NCBI GenBank assembly: GCA_009760855.2
Contig: WPIO01000007.1
Location: forward strand, 9,993,501-10,057,500
Direction: 5' to 3'
Length of the DNA: 64,000 nt
Origin: Cristatella mucedo
Taxonomy: Eukaryota > Bryozoa > Phylactolaemata > Cristatellidae
Part shown: in pieces, positions 30,524 to 41,404 of the stretch
Layout of the letters: the number at the start of each line of letters is the position of its first letter
How positions within the stretch are numbered: the first letter of the stretch is position 1
Translations under genes and position numbers: made by a program
Notes under the pieces: model-generated
Database searches by the model: none
What the model was told of the DNA's origin: nothing
What the model saw: the letters and a program-made list of their open reading frames with translations, nothing else

Positions 30524-32196
30524 TTTCGTCACGGTCTGGTCGTAAGCTTTCGAGACTGTATCAATGACTTTGATGTCTTCAGCTGTCATACGATTGGGGA
30601 ACTGGCAATAGTGTGCTGCCGGCAGCCCCGCTGCTGCCGCTGCGGCCATGCATGAGCAGCACAACGTGACAGTCGGCACTGCGACAGCCGGCACTTCTGC
30701 AGCCGGCACTTCTGCAGTCGGCACTTCGGCAGCCGGCACTTCGGCAGCCGGCACTTCGGCAGCCGGCACTTCGGCAGCCGGCACTTCGGCAGCCGGCACT
30801 TCTGCAGCCGGCACTTCTGCAGCCGGCACTTCGGCAGCCGGCACTTCGTCAGCCGGCGCTTCGGAAGCCGGCACTTCGGCAGCCGGCCATGCGGCAGCCG
30901 GCCATGCTGCAGCCGGCCATGCGGCAGCCGGCCATGCGGAAGTCGGCCATGCGGCAGCCGTCATTGAGGCAGCCGGCATTTCGGCAGCCGGCATTTCGGC
31001 AGCCGGCATTGCGGCAGCCGGCCATGCGGCAGCCGGCATTGCGGTAGCCGGCCATGCGGCAGCCGGCAATGCGGCAGTCGGCCATGCGGCAGTCGGCCAT
31101 GCGGCAGCAGGCCATGCGGCAGCCGGCACTGCGGCAGCCGGCCATGCGGCAGCAGTCATTGAGGCAGCCGGCATTGCGGCAGCCGGCACTCCGGCAGGCG
31201 TCCAATCGGCAGCCGGCATTGCGGCAGTGGGCCATGCGGCAGCCGTCATTGCGGCAGCCGGCATTGAGGCAGCCGGCATTGAGGCAGCCGGCATTGAGGC
31301 AGCCGGCATTGAGGCAGCCGGCATTGAGGCAGCCGGCATTGAGGCAGCCGGCATTGAGGCAGCCGGCATTGAGGCAGCCGGCATTGAGGCAGCCGGTATT
31401 GCGGCAGCCGTCATTGAGGCGGCCGGCATTGAGGCGGCCGGCATTGAGGCGGCCGGCATTGCGGCGGCCGGCATTGCGGCGGCCGGCATTGCGGCGGCCG
31501 GCATTGCGGCGGCCGGCATTGCGGCGGCCGGCATTGCGGCGGCCGGCATTGCGGCAGCCGGCATTGCGGCAGCCGGCATTGCGGCAGCCGGCATTGCGGC
31601 AGCCGGCATTGCGGCAGCCGGCATTGCGGCAGCCGGCATTGAGGCAGCCGGCATTGAGGCAGCCGGCATTGAGGCAGCCGGCATTGAGGCAGCCGGCATT
31701 GAGGCAGCCGGCATTGAGGCAGCCGGCATTGAGGCAGCCGGCATTGAGGCAGCCGGCATTGAGGCAGCCGGCATTGAGGCAGCCGGCATTGAGGCAGCCG
31801 GCATTGCGGCCGGCACTGCGGCAGCCGGCCGTGCAGCAGCTTGCCGTGCGGCAGCCGGCACTGCAGCAGCCGGCACTTCGGCAGCCGGCACTGCGGCAGG
31901 CAGCACTTCGGCAGGCAGCATTTCGGCAGCCGGGTCTAGCTCTAGCGGCAACTGTGGGGAGCAGGAGGCAGGGTTGGCAGCTGCGGCAGCATCAGCAGTA
32001 GCAGCCTCACTGGCCACTGTAGTTGCAGCAGCAGCCTCGGCAGCTGCCGTCTCGGTCGAGGAAGCAAAATCCGATGTCATCTCCAGCACCACTGCCATCT
32101 CCATCGCCATCTCTCTCTCCAGATCTGTTCTCCGTCGATCTCGGTTACTTTCGATGAGCTTCCTCTTGGCCAGTCGCTGCTTCTCGTTGAGAACCA
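30524..32196 (-). CDS. THR: Thyroid hormone receptor hinge exon with a repeat insertion of about 500 residues
   Basis: The acceptor (tttgcag) and donor (gtaagt) are clear. Two bases plus 557 codons, ending in phase 0. It opens VLNEKQRLAKRKLIESNRDR, which matches the conserved post-DBD basic hinge of TRs (T/A-box and nuclear localisation region). It ends FPNRMTAEDIKVIDTVSK, resembling the start of LBD helix 1. Between these, where TRs normally have a few dozen residues, lie about 500 residues made of five-residue units MPAAS, MPAAA, VPAAE and WPAAA. Open throughout, with no stop and no indel across 72 consecutive units. The hydrophobic-alanine repeat may form a helix or stay disordered; function is unknown. 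Confidence 0.92.
30672..31935 (-). repeat. 15-bp coding minisatellite, about 80 units (MPAAS/MPAAA)
   Basis: Between 30721 and 31800 exactly 72 units of 15 bp stay in register. Homogeneous blocks are visible: nine GCATTGAGGCAGCCG (31261-31395), six GCATTGCGGCGGCCG (31456-31545), six GCATTGCGGCAGCCG (31546-31635) and eleven GCATTGAGGCAGCCG (31636-31800). The left part (30672-31250) is more varied (GCACTTCGGCAGCCG, GCCATGCGGCAGCCG). The block structure indicates repeated local duplication. Confidence 0.97.
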
Positions 32197-32862
32197 CTGC
32201 AAAGTAAACGATAGTGCAGCACGGCACGGTAATGGGGCTCGGGATCGCCACTGGAGGGGGGATCTCCGGAGGGACATCGCATCCGGGGCGATGGCGGCAG
32301 CGGCGTCGGCGGCCTTTGCACAGTGGCCCAGTCACGGCGAAGTGATCACGTTGGTCAGCGGCTCCAACTGCTTAGCACAGGTCCTTAGCTCAGTCCTCGT
32401 CGTGGCACCTCCCTCGAAGTATGTACAAAGCAAGCAGCTAGCCGGATAGCAGCTACTTCAAAATAGCAGACTTTTCAAGCCTCAAGTAAGTATCTTATTT
32501 TTGGACTCATAACGAAGGTTCACTATTCTTAGAGCAGCCGGGATAGTCGCGTCCCCGAAACACAATCTACCCACAGCTCATCTGCGATAGCCAATCAATC
32601 GGGACAAACGACTCGGCTGCTGCATTGACTAATGAGAGGCAGTGCGTAGCTTTGCCTACGGTGCAGCTTTGCCCAGCTGCCTCACCCGCTGAATCTTTCC
32701 CGGCTAGGCCCTCGAGTTAAACCTCGCTCTGCCGTTGCCGTCGCTAGAAACCCTTTTTGGCGTCACTCGGAATCGCGTTCGGACACTGTTAGAGGCCTGT
32801 GGGGGCGGTGGCAGGGTGCTGTGGCAGGCTGAGCAGCTGCCTCCTTTCCTCGAACTCCGGTA

Positions 32863-32952
32863 TGACTTATTTGTGCAGCGCCGCAAGCAAACTCAATCTC
32901 TATCCGGGCGCTTTGTATACGCCGCCGGGCTCGAGCTCACGACTTCCGGATC
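32863..32952 (-). mobile_element. SINE-2 copy in receptor intron 2
   Basis: TTGTGCAGCGCCGCAAGCAA, CTCAATCTCTATCCGGGCGC, then GCCGGGCTCGAGCTCACGAC. Reverse-complement SINE-2 tail and box B, truncated at the tRNA 5' end. It lies in the 1,664-bp intron 32197-33860 in the same orientation as the receptor gene. Confidence 0.7.
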
Positions 32953-32984
32953 GTTGAAGGTGAGAGCGAACCTTATACTTACGG

Positions 32985-33022
32985 GGTTGGGTGGGTGGGT
33001 GGGTGGGTGGGGGGGGGGAGAG
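32985..33022. repeat. (GGGT)n then poly-G in receptor intron 2
   Basis: GGGTTGGGTGGGTGGGTGGG followed by about nine G. On the plus strand this has quadruplex potential. The rest of the intron (33023-33860) has no recognised feature except a weak L2-tail-like stretch near 33290-33370. Confidence 0.85.
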
Positions 33023-33860
33023 AGCCCCCATTAGGGTGTGCTCAAGTGCAGAACGGTCGGAGGCTGAGAGAATAAACTTTGCCGCGAGCAGGGACCAATC
33101 CCTAAACCTCTGGCTTTCTGGGTCTGTGCTCTGTCGATTGTCGGCGACACCGGAATGCGAGACACTATTTAGTCACCACTGACAGCATCCGTATATCCCA
33201 CTTCTTTTTTGCAGAGGGCCTTCGGGCTGGTGCAAAACTGCTGCAACAGCCCTCTGGGCCGCCAGAAATGAGATAATAATAATAGTAAATACGATGGTAA
33301 TAACAGGAAAGCATTCTAAACGGCCCTTGGAAAGCCAAATCTCTTTTGCGGGCATTTTGTAAATTCTTGAGTGGAAGTAGCTAGCTTCTTAGCGGTGACG
33401 TGTTCAATTTTAACACGACCACACAAAGAAAATATCATATCAACAAAGCACGCGTTTCGGCGACTTTGACGCTCTCCCGAGCTCTGCGAGTCTTTTCGCA
33501 TTCATAACGGCGCCGAAGCAGCAGCGGACAGCAAGATTGTGCTGCTGTCCGAGCTTTCTTTCAAGCCAAATTCAACAGGCATTTTAAACGTCCCCAACGT
33601 CAGCCTAGCAAGACAAGACAAACCGGCGCTCCGGATTAACGCGGCTTAGCTCAGCCCGAGGCTCGCCGGCGCTTTATTTTAAATCCGACTGGCTCGGCAG
33701 GCGGAGAGCAGGCGCCGCCCCCCTCCCCCGGCGGAGAGCAGGCGCCGCCGTCCTCCCGGGCGGAGTACCGGCGGCCTGTATGTAGGGGTGCCAGGTGGAA
33801 GAGAGGAGACACAGCGAGTGACCAGCCAACCAGCCGCGGCGCTTGCGTGTGGGCACTCAC

Positions 33861-34002
33861 AGTCGGTAGTCATTCCCACTTTTATGCACTTTTCGAATCT
33901 GCAGTACTGACACTGGTTTCTCGAAGCCTTGTCGATCCGGCATTCCATGGTAAACTTGCAGAGGTACTTCAGGCCTTTCTGCACGGTTCTCCGAAAGAAG
34001 CC
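33861..34002 (-). CDS. THR: Thyroid hormone receptor exon: second zinc finger
   Basis: The acceptor gatgcag precedes 34002 and the donor gtgagt follows 33861. 47 codons plus one base. It starts [17 protein letters not shown] and continues with [19 protein letters not shown]. The four zinc-binding cysteines of finger 2 are present, with NQCQxCRFxKCIxVGM as in TR/NR1A proteins. The exon boundary after CEGCK sits where TR and RAR genes have an intron. The split codon completes to Leu with the next exon, giving DLVLNEKQRLAKRK. DNA recognition is therefore expected to be conserved. Confidence 0.96.
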
Positions 34003-34145
34003 CTGCATCGGCAAACGGATAAACGCCGCCAGCTCAGCACAAGCGCCACCTTCTGGGCGGCCTCCACTTGGCGCTACGGCGGCTGCGCTGCGGCTGCTGC
34101 GCTGCGGCTGCTGCGCTGCGGCGGCGGCGCTGCGGCGGCACGAAC
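34003..34145 (-). other. Receptor intron 1, with a GCGGCTGCT repeat
   Basis: A 143-bp intron between the two zinc-finger exons (gttcgt donor, gatgcag acceptor). It contains a near-tandem CTGCGGCTGCTGCG repeat at about 34078-34140. Reading through it stays open, which creates a misleading continuous frame. Confidence 0.8.
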
Positions 34146-34259
34146 CTTGCATCCCTCGCACGTCATACTGCGGTAGTGGTATCCCGTGGCCGAGTCAGCA
34201 CAGACCACGCACAGCTCGGGTCCGTTGGTGAAGTCCATGTAGCTCGGTATGTACGGCGC
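34146..34259 (-). CDS. THR: Thyroid hormone receptor exon: first zinc finger (5' end unresolved)
   Basis: The coding part ends in a gttcgt donor after 34146. Reading includes PYIPSYMDF, the YIPSY(L/M)D stretch found just before the DBD in TRs, then [19 protein letters not shown] and TCEGCK. The cysteines of finger 1 and the EGCKG P-box (completed by the next exon) are all present. The only in-frame ATG here is at 34238, inside the conserved stretch, so translation probably begins in an upstream exon. The frame stays open upstream to at least 34589, and AG dinucleotides near 34260-34280 are possible acceptors, so the exon's 5' border cannot be fixed. Confidence 0.85.
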
Positions 34260-35351
34260 TGCTGTACGAAACGAGCTGACCTTACGCAGCCGCCGGCCGG
34301 GAAACGAGCGAACGTCGACCGACAGATCGAACGCCCGTATGCACAAATAACAGTGCCCACAGCGGAGCCGCGGTGGCCGTGCAGAGCCGCGAGCGAAGGC
34401 CACGGCGACGCGCGACGCGACTATAGTTTCGTTTCGCCGCCGGATACGCGGAAGCGCAGAGCGACGGAGCGAGCGACGGAGCGAAGGACTCGTTACAGCG
34501 GTCGCTGAGCAGCCTCCGTTCTCTAAACCTACAGCGGAGTCTCGCTCCGCCTCGGCTCCTGCTCGCCATTTTTTCACCCGGAAAGACACGCGGAAGACTG
34601 CGAGGAAAAAAGCCGTCGCTTAGCGATCGCGTCGTAACCTACCGCGCTAGCGGTTCGCGACACGGATAGCTATGCCTCTCCTGCGCCCATTTAGGTTTGT
34701 TTGTATCGAAGAATAATTTCGTGTATCGGGCGGCCGAAAGATGCAATGCTCGCTGTAGCATCCAAGTTGGAGGCTTCCGAAGGCAAACGGCGGTCGCTCG
34801 ACTCCGTACATGAGTGCGAAACGGTTACGGCGTAGCCGGTCGATGCGGACAGAAAAGCGAACCGTGGATACGGCGGAAAGACAGCGGCGGGAGCTTATTC
34901 GAAGCGACGCCGCCGACGGCGGTCGCGATGGAAATATCGAAATCGGTGCCTTGGGGGAGGGGCTGGAGAAAAGCGATCAAGATTTATTGGCCAGTCATCG
35001 CGCAGGCTGAAATCTCCCTAGTTCTCGCAAAAAAGATTGGTCCACCGGCGTCGGTGCCCTTTCCGAGAGTGCTCAGGAGCAGTCACACGCTCCCCGACGC
35101 TCTTATTAGTAGAAGCCGAGGGACTATTTCTCGCGCGAGGCCGTCGCAGCTGCCCTCCGAGGCTCGCCGACGTCCTCGACGGCTCGCTATCGACGCCGCC
35201 GCCGCCGGCGGCGGCGCCTCCCAGCGGCTCGCACACCCGCGCCACCGTTCCCGCGCTTTGAGCTGCAGCAGCTGGGCATCGAGCATGCGCCTCGAATGCC
35301 GACGCGAGGCTGCGACGCCAACGTCGAGCGAGCTCCGGATCGCTCACGCGA

Positions 35352-35386
35352 CTACACAAAAGAGGCTGTTAAATCAGCCAATTAGT
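35352..35386 (+). mobile_element. SINE-1 3' end fragment
   Basis: ACTACACAAAAGAGGCTGTT AAATCAGCCAATTAG equals the terminal segment of SINE-1. The only repeat fragment seen within the CpG-rich block. Confidence 0.75.
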
Positions 35387-35398
35387 CCCTCAACGCCT

Positions 35399-35437
35399 AC
35401 CGCGGACTCGGCGCGAGCTTCATGCCGAGTCCGCGGT
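35399..35437. repeat. Perfect 14-bp inverted repeat (hairpin)
   Basis: ACCGCGGACTCGGC at 35399-35412 and GCCGAGTCCGCGGT at 35424-35437 with an 11-base loop. It stands 13 bases right of the SINE-1 fragment. Confidence 0.9.
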
Positions 35438-36405
35438 GAGGCGCGTGTTTCGACGCTGGTGCGGCGGCGGCTGAGGAGGCAGCAACTATTTAGAGGCCCG
35501 CCCTTTCGCTCGCGCCCAACCAGCGCGTCTCATCTGGTCAATTTATCGTGAGCTGTCACTTACCGCCCGCCCCTCGCCAAGTAATTACGGCTGCAGCCGT
35601 CGGATGCCACTCTGCCATTGCGGTTCGCCCATCGGTTAGGGGGTGGTAGTCGTCCGCCGGAACCGACTCTAATTTCTTTTTCTCGGCGTCCGGCGGGAAC
35701 CCGGGAGGTTGCAAGCGGCCACCCCTTTTTTATCGAGCAGTGCTACAGTGAGCTCGCGTCGCTCGCGGTCGATTGTCGGGGAAACCGTCGCTAAGCTTCC
35801 ATCCAGGCAGGGCACAGGCGCTCGCCGCCACCGAAGCGCTATCGCGTAGTTGGTACAGTCTGACGCACGATGCTTCGAAAAAACAAACAGCTGCTGCTCT
35901 GCAGGTGGGTGGGTGGATGGGGGCGGGAGTGGCCAGGCGACCGCCTAACCGCCGCCGCGGCGGCTCGATCAGTCTCGCTGCCGAAATGCTGGCTCGCCAC
36001 GCTGACCGCGAGGGGTCGACGGAGAAAGATGCAGCCGTCGGCGACTAGCGTTTACCGTACGGTTGCTCGCCGCAGGGTTTGATCTCGTCGGCGGTCAGGG
36101 GACGTCGCAGAGCCAGAAGCGGCGCTTTTGCCATTGGCTAGTCGACTGCAATTATCCCTAAGCGGCGGCTGAGCAGCCGGCAATACCGGAGTCGACGGCT
36201 GCGGCGGAGACTAGCCGCAGCTCGCCCGATCGCTTCAGTCGCTGCCTGCTCAGCCCGCGCCGGAGCAGACGCATCGTTGCGCCGCCGCCGGGCCTCTCGA
36301 TCGATCCTTCGACTCGCGACCCCTACCGCCTCTAGGCGCGAACTCCCAAGTCCGCTCTCTTTCTCTCCAGTTTCCGGAGCCGTAGCTCGTCAAACAACCT
36401 CTCTC

Positions 36406-37131
36406 TTAAGCTGCGTTTACACGACAGACTTTCCCACAGATTTTGGACAGATTTTCCACAGATTTGGGCTACTAAGCCATCATACGTCACATTTTTTTTG
36501 GGGGAGGGGAGGAGCCAAGTCAGTAGACTCACCAGCGGGAGAATGTGTCTAAACTCTTTTGGTCCAGCCGACCAATCAAAACCCCGGGCTCATCACATAC
36601 ACCCAGAGCCAAAATAAAAATGGCTGATGTTCGTAGGCTCGAGTTACATTGAGGCGTTCAGAGTAGAAATTGTAGGATTCTCCTCGAATACGGTATTCTT
36701 AGGCGTTGTAACCAACTATTAAGCCTTTTCTACATAGCATACGCCGTTCGTCCGTTTATCAATACCACAAACAAACCCGTAACGGGTGCATTACATAGCA
36801 GTATACACCCGCATAAACGCACATACTTGGTACCACTCTCTTTCCGAAATTTTTTTTTTAAATGCGAATCTTCATTTTATTTATATTCTTCTCATACTAC
36901 TCTACAATGATGACTGCAGCGGCGAACTCAACTTCTGACTGCGTTGACTTGGTGTCTCCGGGGAAACCCTCTTTCATACCAACCACCCAGATTAGAGAAC
37001 GGGCTATGGGCGAGACTACGTCGGGCATCGAATCTGTCGTGGGCGGGTCTTAATCTGCCATGTAAACGTCCTAACTTTGAGGAAAGTCTGTGTCTGTCAG
37101 GAGGAAAGTCCGCCGTGTAAATACCGCTTTA
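36406..37131. mobile_element. Candidate MITE with imperfect inverted ends
   Basis: The left end TTAAGCTGCGTTTACACGAC, then AGACTTTCC, matches the reverse complement of 37098-37131 (TAAAGCGGTATTTACACGGC then GGACTTTCC). A second internal GGAAAGTCTGTGTCTGTC lies beside the right end. About 726 bp, no long frame with a domain. TTAA/TTTA at the borders may be part of the target site. Class is not determined. Confidence 0.6.
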
Positions 37132-39777
37132 GCCTCTTACGCGGGCGCCGTCCGTGCACCACCACTTCCGCTGGCCTCCGGCGACGGCCTAAACGCCAGG
37201 GTGAGACCGGGTTGAGGCTGACGCGGTACGCTATTGCCCGCGAGCTGCCTGCAGACCCGCCCTCTAGGGGTGGGGGGTTGTCAGCGCGGCGAGATGACGT
37301 TTGCGCTGATCAATTAGGGTCGCGTGGGGGCATACATGACCCTCCCACCGGCCGTCTATCCGCCGCCGTTCGCTCAGGAGTCCCTCACCCTGACCGAAAT
37401 CAGTTTTCCGAAAACTGCTACCACCAGCTCACCAGCGCGGGTATAGGTGGGGGAGGTAGAGGCGCCAGGGCCAGCAGCGGCGGCGGCCGCCGAGGCCCCG
37501 CAAGCTGCACGGGGGCCAGTCCGCGGCTATTTGATTGGCGGCGGCGGCGGTCTGCGGTAACGCGAGATCTGAGCCGGGCAGCTAATGGTATCGTCACGTG
37601 ACCGACCGGCCTCTCCGCGGGTCAACGGCCGAGTGGCGCTATTGTGCAATGCAACGTAGCGGCAGGCCGGTCAATGCCTCATTCACAGCCAGCCTCAAGC
37701 CCGCGGCTGGCCTTAAAATGCGAGCGCGCGCTGATCGCTCTCCACGCTCGCGGTCGATACGCAGTCCTTAAATTTAGCGGCTCACCTCGCTAGCGCGGCA
37801 CGACATAGGGGGTAGGGAGGGATTGACAGCGTCGGATACGTGCGCAGAGGCCATCTAGCCGCCACGCGACCAACCCCTAGGCCCAGAGACGGCCCAGCCA
37901 AGCCGGACTGGGGCGGAGCTCAAAGGTGGGGAGACAAATCTGTTTTGTCACACGGTTATATCATGCAGAAAAATCATTTTTGATCTCGACGTGCGTTTCG
38001 TTGGGTCATACGAGTTCGATCGACCGAGCGAAGGGGGGGCGCCGGTGAACCCGGTCTCGCGCGTGCGGCTTGCACCCAAAAACAGCGAAGCCACCATTTT
38101 ACTGGAGTCAGCAGGGGGGGAGGTAGCGGGAGGAGCCGGTCGTGTCCAATCAATAGTCGCCAGCCACGGCGCCTCGATCCGATACTTTAAGAAAAATTCG
38201 GATTTGGCAGCGTCGCTGAGTGTCGCGAGTCGAATGGCCGTTCCCATTTATAGTCGAACCGGCGCGTCGCATCCAATAGCCCCCCCTCCGGTCCCACCCC
38301 TCCGCTCGGCGGCCGGCGAGCGGTCCGTCGTGTCGGCAGCGCAGGGGGCCAGGAGACGGCAGGCCGAAGACAGTGCATGCAATAACCGCACGTCGGCCGC
38401 TCGCCGGCAAGCACCTCGCGCGCACCCTCGCGACGAGATTCTAAAATCTCGGCTGAGCGCGCGCACTTGCCGTCCCGCCGTTTTCTCTCCTGCCGCTGGA
38501 CGCGCCGACGGGGCGCCCAGCGGCAGGAGAGGAAGCGGCGGCAGGCTCTCGCGCGAGCCGGCGCACAGCTGCGGCCCCTCCGACAAAGCAGCCGGCGAAC
38601 AATGGCGCTCGGCTAAGCGGCGGTCAATCGCTGCCGAAAGCGCGGCCCCTCGTCCCACCCGAGCGGCGACCCGGCCAGTGCTCCGGCGCTAGCAACCGCC
38701 CGCGGAGCCTCTGCGGCCGGTCGAGCTCGCTGTTTGGATAGAGACGGCAACGGGACGTTGGGAGGAAGACAATGCCACAAACTAGGAGTAAAACGAAAAA
38801 TGAGCATGCGCTCGCTCAACCGCGGGACGGCGAGGACGCGTCGGCGTGGCTACGCACCTTTCCGCGCCGCCGCGCGGCCTGTCGCTCTGGTCAGCGTCGC
38901 TCTTATCGGCATGCCCGGTGGCTGCGGTGGCGACGCTCGGTTTAGCAGCGGCGATGGCTCTTCGGGCGGCCGCGGCTGCGGGCCGTCGGGCGGTCGCGGC
39001 ATGATTCGCACTTGAGCCGGCCGTCCTCGGGGAGCGCCCGAAGACGATGCCATTCTCGATCGCAATGCCGATCGGTTGGCGGCGCGGCCGGTTTTAAAGA
39101 GCCGCCGAAGGGCGGAGCTTCCTCCGAATCGTGCTTCGCCGCAATTCGTGGACCCGCTTTTACCGTCTCCTTTAACCTCGCCGCCAGGCGGAAAAACTCC
39201 AGGCGGCGCTCGCTGAGCGCCTCGTTCTCGCACACTGTGCCCGCCCGTTGCCGTGCATTGCAAGTGGGAAAAACACCGGTCGCTCTCTGATAGGCGAAGC
39301 TAGGCTGCGTGCGTCTGGTCGCCGTGCTTTTTCGCGCGCGCCCGCTCGACTTGCACACCGCGTTCTTAGAAAGCCGTGCAGCAGAAGTGACTACGGCGTC
39401 GCTGTCGCTCCTAGAACCGTAGGTTTTACGATATCAATAGCTCTCTCTTATGCGGCGATCTCTCTTGACTGGCGAGCCGCCGTTCATCCGTAGAAGCACG
39501 GCAATTTCCCGTGCGGTTTCGCTAAACAAGAGGCGAGCGGCGGCGGTGAGGCCACGATCTGGTCGCAGCCGGCAAGCCACCACTACTCTGGCCAGTCTCC
39601 AGCCGGCCGCGCGACAATAACAAGCGGTGCGTGCGTCGAGCGAACCCGTAACCCAGCGACCGCCACTCCAGCGTCCGCTGCGGCTCGAGCGCACGCCGAA
39701 AGACCGCACGTCTCCTTTAGCGTGCGGCGGCGGCATACAAGTCTCAGATTTATATTCTATGAACTTGAGTTACGACC
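37132..39777. other. CpG-rich intergenic DNA
   Basis: Continuation of the CpG-rich block, with G-runs (for example GTGGGGGG near 37270 and GGGGGGGCG near 38033). Long open frames on both strands (37991-38692 plus, 38850-39263 minus, and others) overlap one another and show no domain. It may hold exons or a promoter of a neighbouring gene, but nothing specific can be supported. Confidence 0.4.
38485..38531. repeat. Perfect 15-bp inverted repeat (hairpin)
   Basis: CTCTCCTGCCGCTGG at 38485-38499 and CCAGCGGCAGGAGAG at 38517-38531, separated by 17 bases that contain a smaller GCGCC/GGCGC pairing. Confidence 0.9.
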
Positions 39778-39878
39778 GAAGTCGTGGGCTCGAGACTCGT
39801 GGTGTACAGTATACGAAGCGCCTGAATAAATGTTGAGTTCTCTTACAGCGTATACAAAAATGAATTATATTTATTTTA
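39778..39878 (+). mobile_element. SINE-2 copy, 5'-truncated
   Basis: GAAGTCGTGGGCTCGAGACT, then ATACGAAGCGCCTGAATAAA, TGTTGAGTTCTCTTACAGCG, TATACAAAAATGAATTATAT. The tRNA 5' half is missing. It marks the right edge of the CpG-rich block. Confidence 0.8.
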
Positions 39879-40942
39879 TTTGTATCTCGACCAGGCATAG
39901 TGACTACTTTCTATAAGGCCGGAGTATCTTTCTATAAACCCGCTCTATAGCACATTCACGCAGTCGGCGAGCCTGCGTAGGCGCCGGGTAGACTGAGCGA
40001 GCCGGCGCTCTCAGCACCTCACGCTGGTCGCACGTCAACGGCTCTTGGAAAACGTGAAGGTGGGCTTTTTCTGCTCACGTCGCCGCACCCCTGGCTATGC
40101 CGCAAAGATTTGGGTGTACGGCGCTACGCGAGTGCATCCAGACACGCCTCTCGCCGGCGCCCGAGCCTTAGGCCCGAGCTAGCTGGGAGCTTGGGGCCAG
40201 GAAGTTAGGGAGAAGAGAGAGTAGAGTTCAGCATAGCTGCAGCGTCGCCCTCTCGGCCTGGCTGCACTGCGTTTCGAGCAACCGACCTGCTCAGGTACGG
40301 TTCAGGCATGTCAAAGATGCTCGGTAACCTACCAGTAGCAGGTGCTCATCACCTGATTTCTGTCGGATAGTTTCGACCACCGATCAGCACTCTGTCTCGG
40401 CACAGTGTAGCAGCTCGGCACCGTGCACAGTTCGCCAGCTCGGGCGTAGGAAGCCCGCAGGAGAGGGGGCTCGCTTTCTCCTTTTTAAGAGCACACTATA
40501 TGCATAATAGCCAGCTCTTAAGAAACACCGGCAAAGGGGCAATGCTTCTTGCATGGGATTTTCGCAAAGCTGGGACGGGAAAGCTGACAGCAAAGAGGCA
40601 GCTGCACCGTGCCTCGGGAGGCGCTAGATAGCGTCGGCTCCCAGCACGCATGCCTGGCGAACTCGTGGATTGCTGGCAAGCTAAGGTCAATCGCTGCTGC
40701 TTGGGCAAGCCGGCGCCTTGGTCGTAGTCAGGTTTTCCTGCGCTGCAGTTGATTTGCTCTTGAACAGTCATGCACGAGCTATGTCGTCTGGCGGGCCAAA
40801 CGAAACCGACTGTCAGCTCGAAAAGCGAAGGGCAGCACAGCAGCAAGTTCAAGACACAGCTACGCCAGGGAGCGAACAGCAGCAACGGGTGTCACATAGC
40901 CGGAAGCTGTTGTGACATGCCGGGTGGGGGGCCCGGTGGCCT
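39879..40942. other. Intergenic, no feature recognised
   Basis: No repeat or conserved frame recognised. Confidence 0.4.
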
Positions 40943-41064
<122 letters not shown>

Positions 41065-41404
41065 ATGCTGACTATGCGGCCGCACAAATCACAGAGCCAC
41101 AGGCGGTGCAGGATGCGAGATGAGAACTGGATAGAGAACATGCAGTTCAGCCTGCCCGTGAAGGCTTGGCACGGGAAAGCAGTGGCTCACTGACGGCGCC
41201 TGCTGTGCCAGCGAGCCAACCATGGCACGCCAAAAAAGTGAGGCATGAGGCCAGCAGCAGCCGGACTGCTAGCCAGCTGCAGCAGTGGGCTATCATGCCG
41301 AAGTGCCGAAAGAACTTCGGCAGTCGAAATCGGCGGGCTGCACCAAGCAGCTGCACGACCGGTGCAAAGCTCGGGGAGAGAAATTTCTGCGACCGTGGTA
41401 ACGA

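Larger units (their letters stand above)
34260..36405 (-). promoter_or_regulatory. CpG-rich region upstream of the receptor; probable promoter and 5' exon(s)
   Basis: Very high density of CG dinucleotides compared with the repeats on either side. An ATG in a favourable AAAAAAATGGCG context lies at 34569 on the minus strand and opens a 95-codon frame, but in a different frame from the zinc-finger exon, so a splice would be needed. Many overlapping open frames on both strands (for example 34814-35551 plus) reflect GC richness. No TATA box is assigned. Confidence 0.45.

Noticed and set aside
30648-32207. 519-codon plus-strand frame and a 315-codon frame over the 15-bp array
   Set aside because: They are by-products of a 15-bp repeat that is a multiple of three. 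The minus-strand reading is the one bounded by conserved receptor sequence and splice sites.
34282-34569. ATG at 34569 as the receptor start
   Set aside because: Good sequence context, but it is in a different frame from the zinc-finger exon and ends in a stop before it; a splice joining them cannot be shown.
34814-35551. 245-codon plus-strand frame
   Set aside because: Lies in GC-rich DNA where several frames are open at once; no domain, and codon-like bias is absent.
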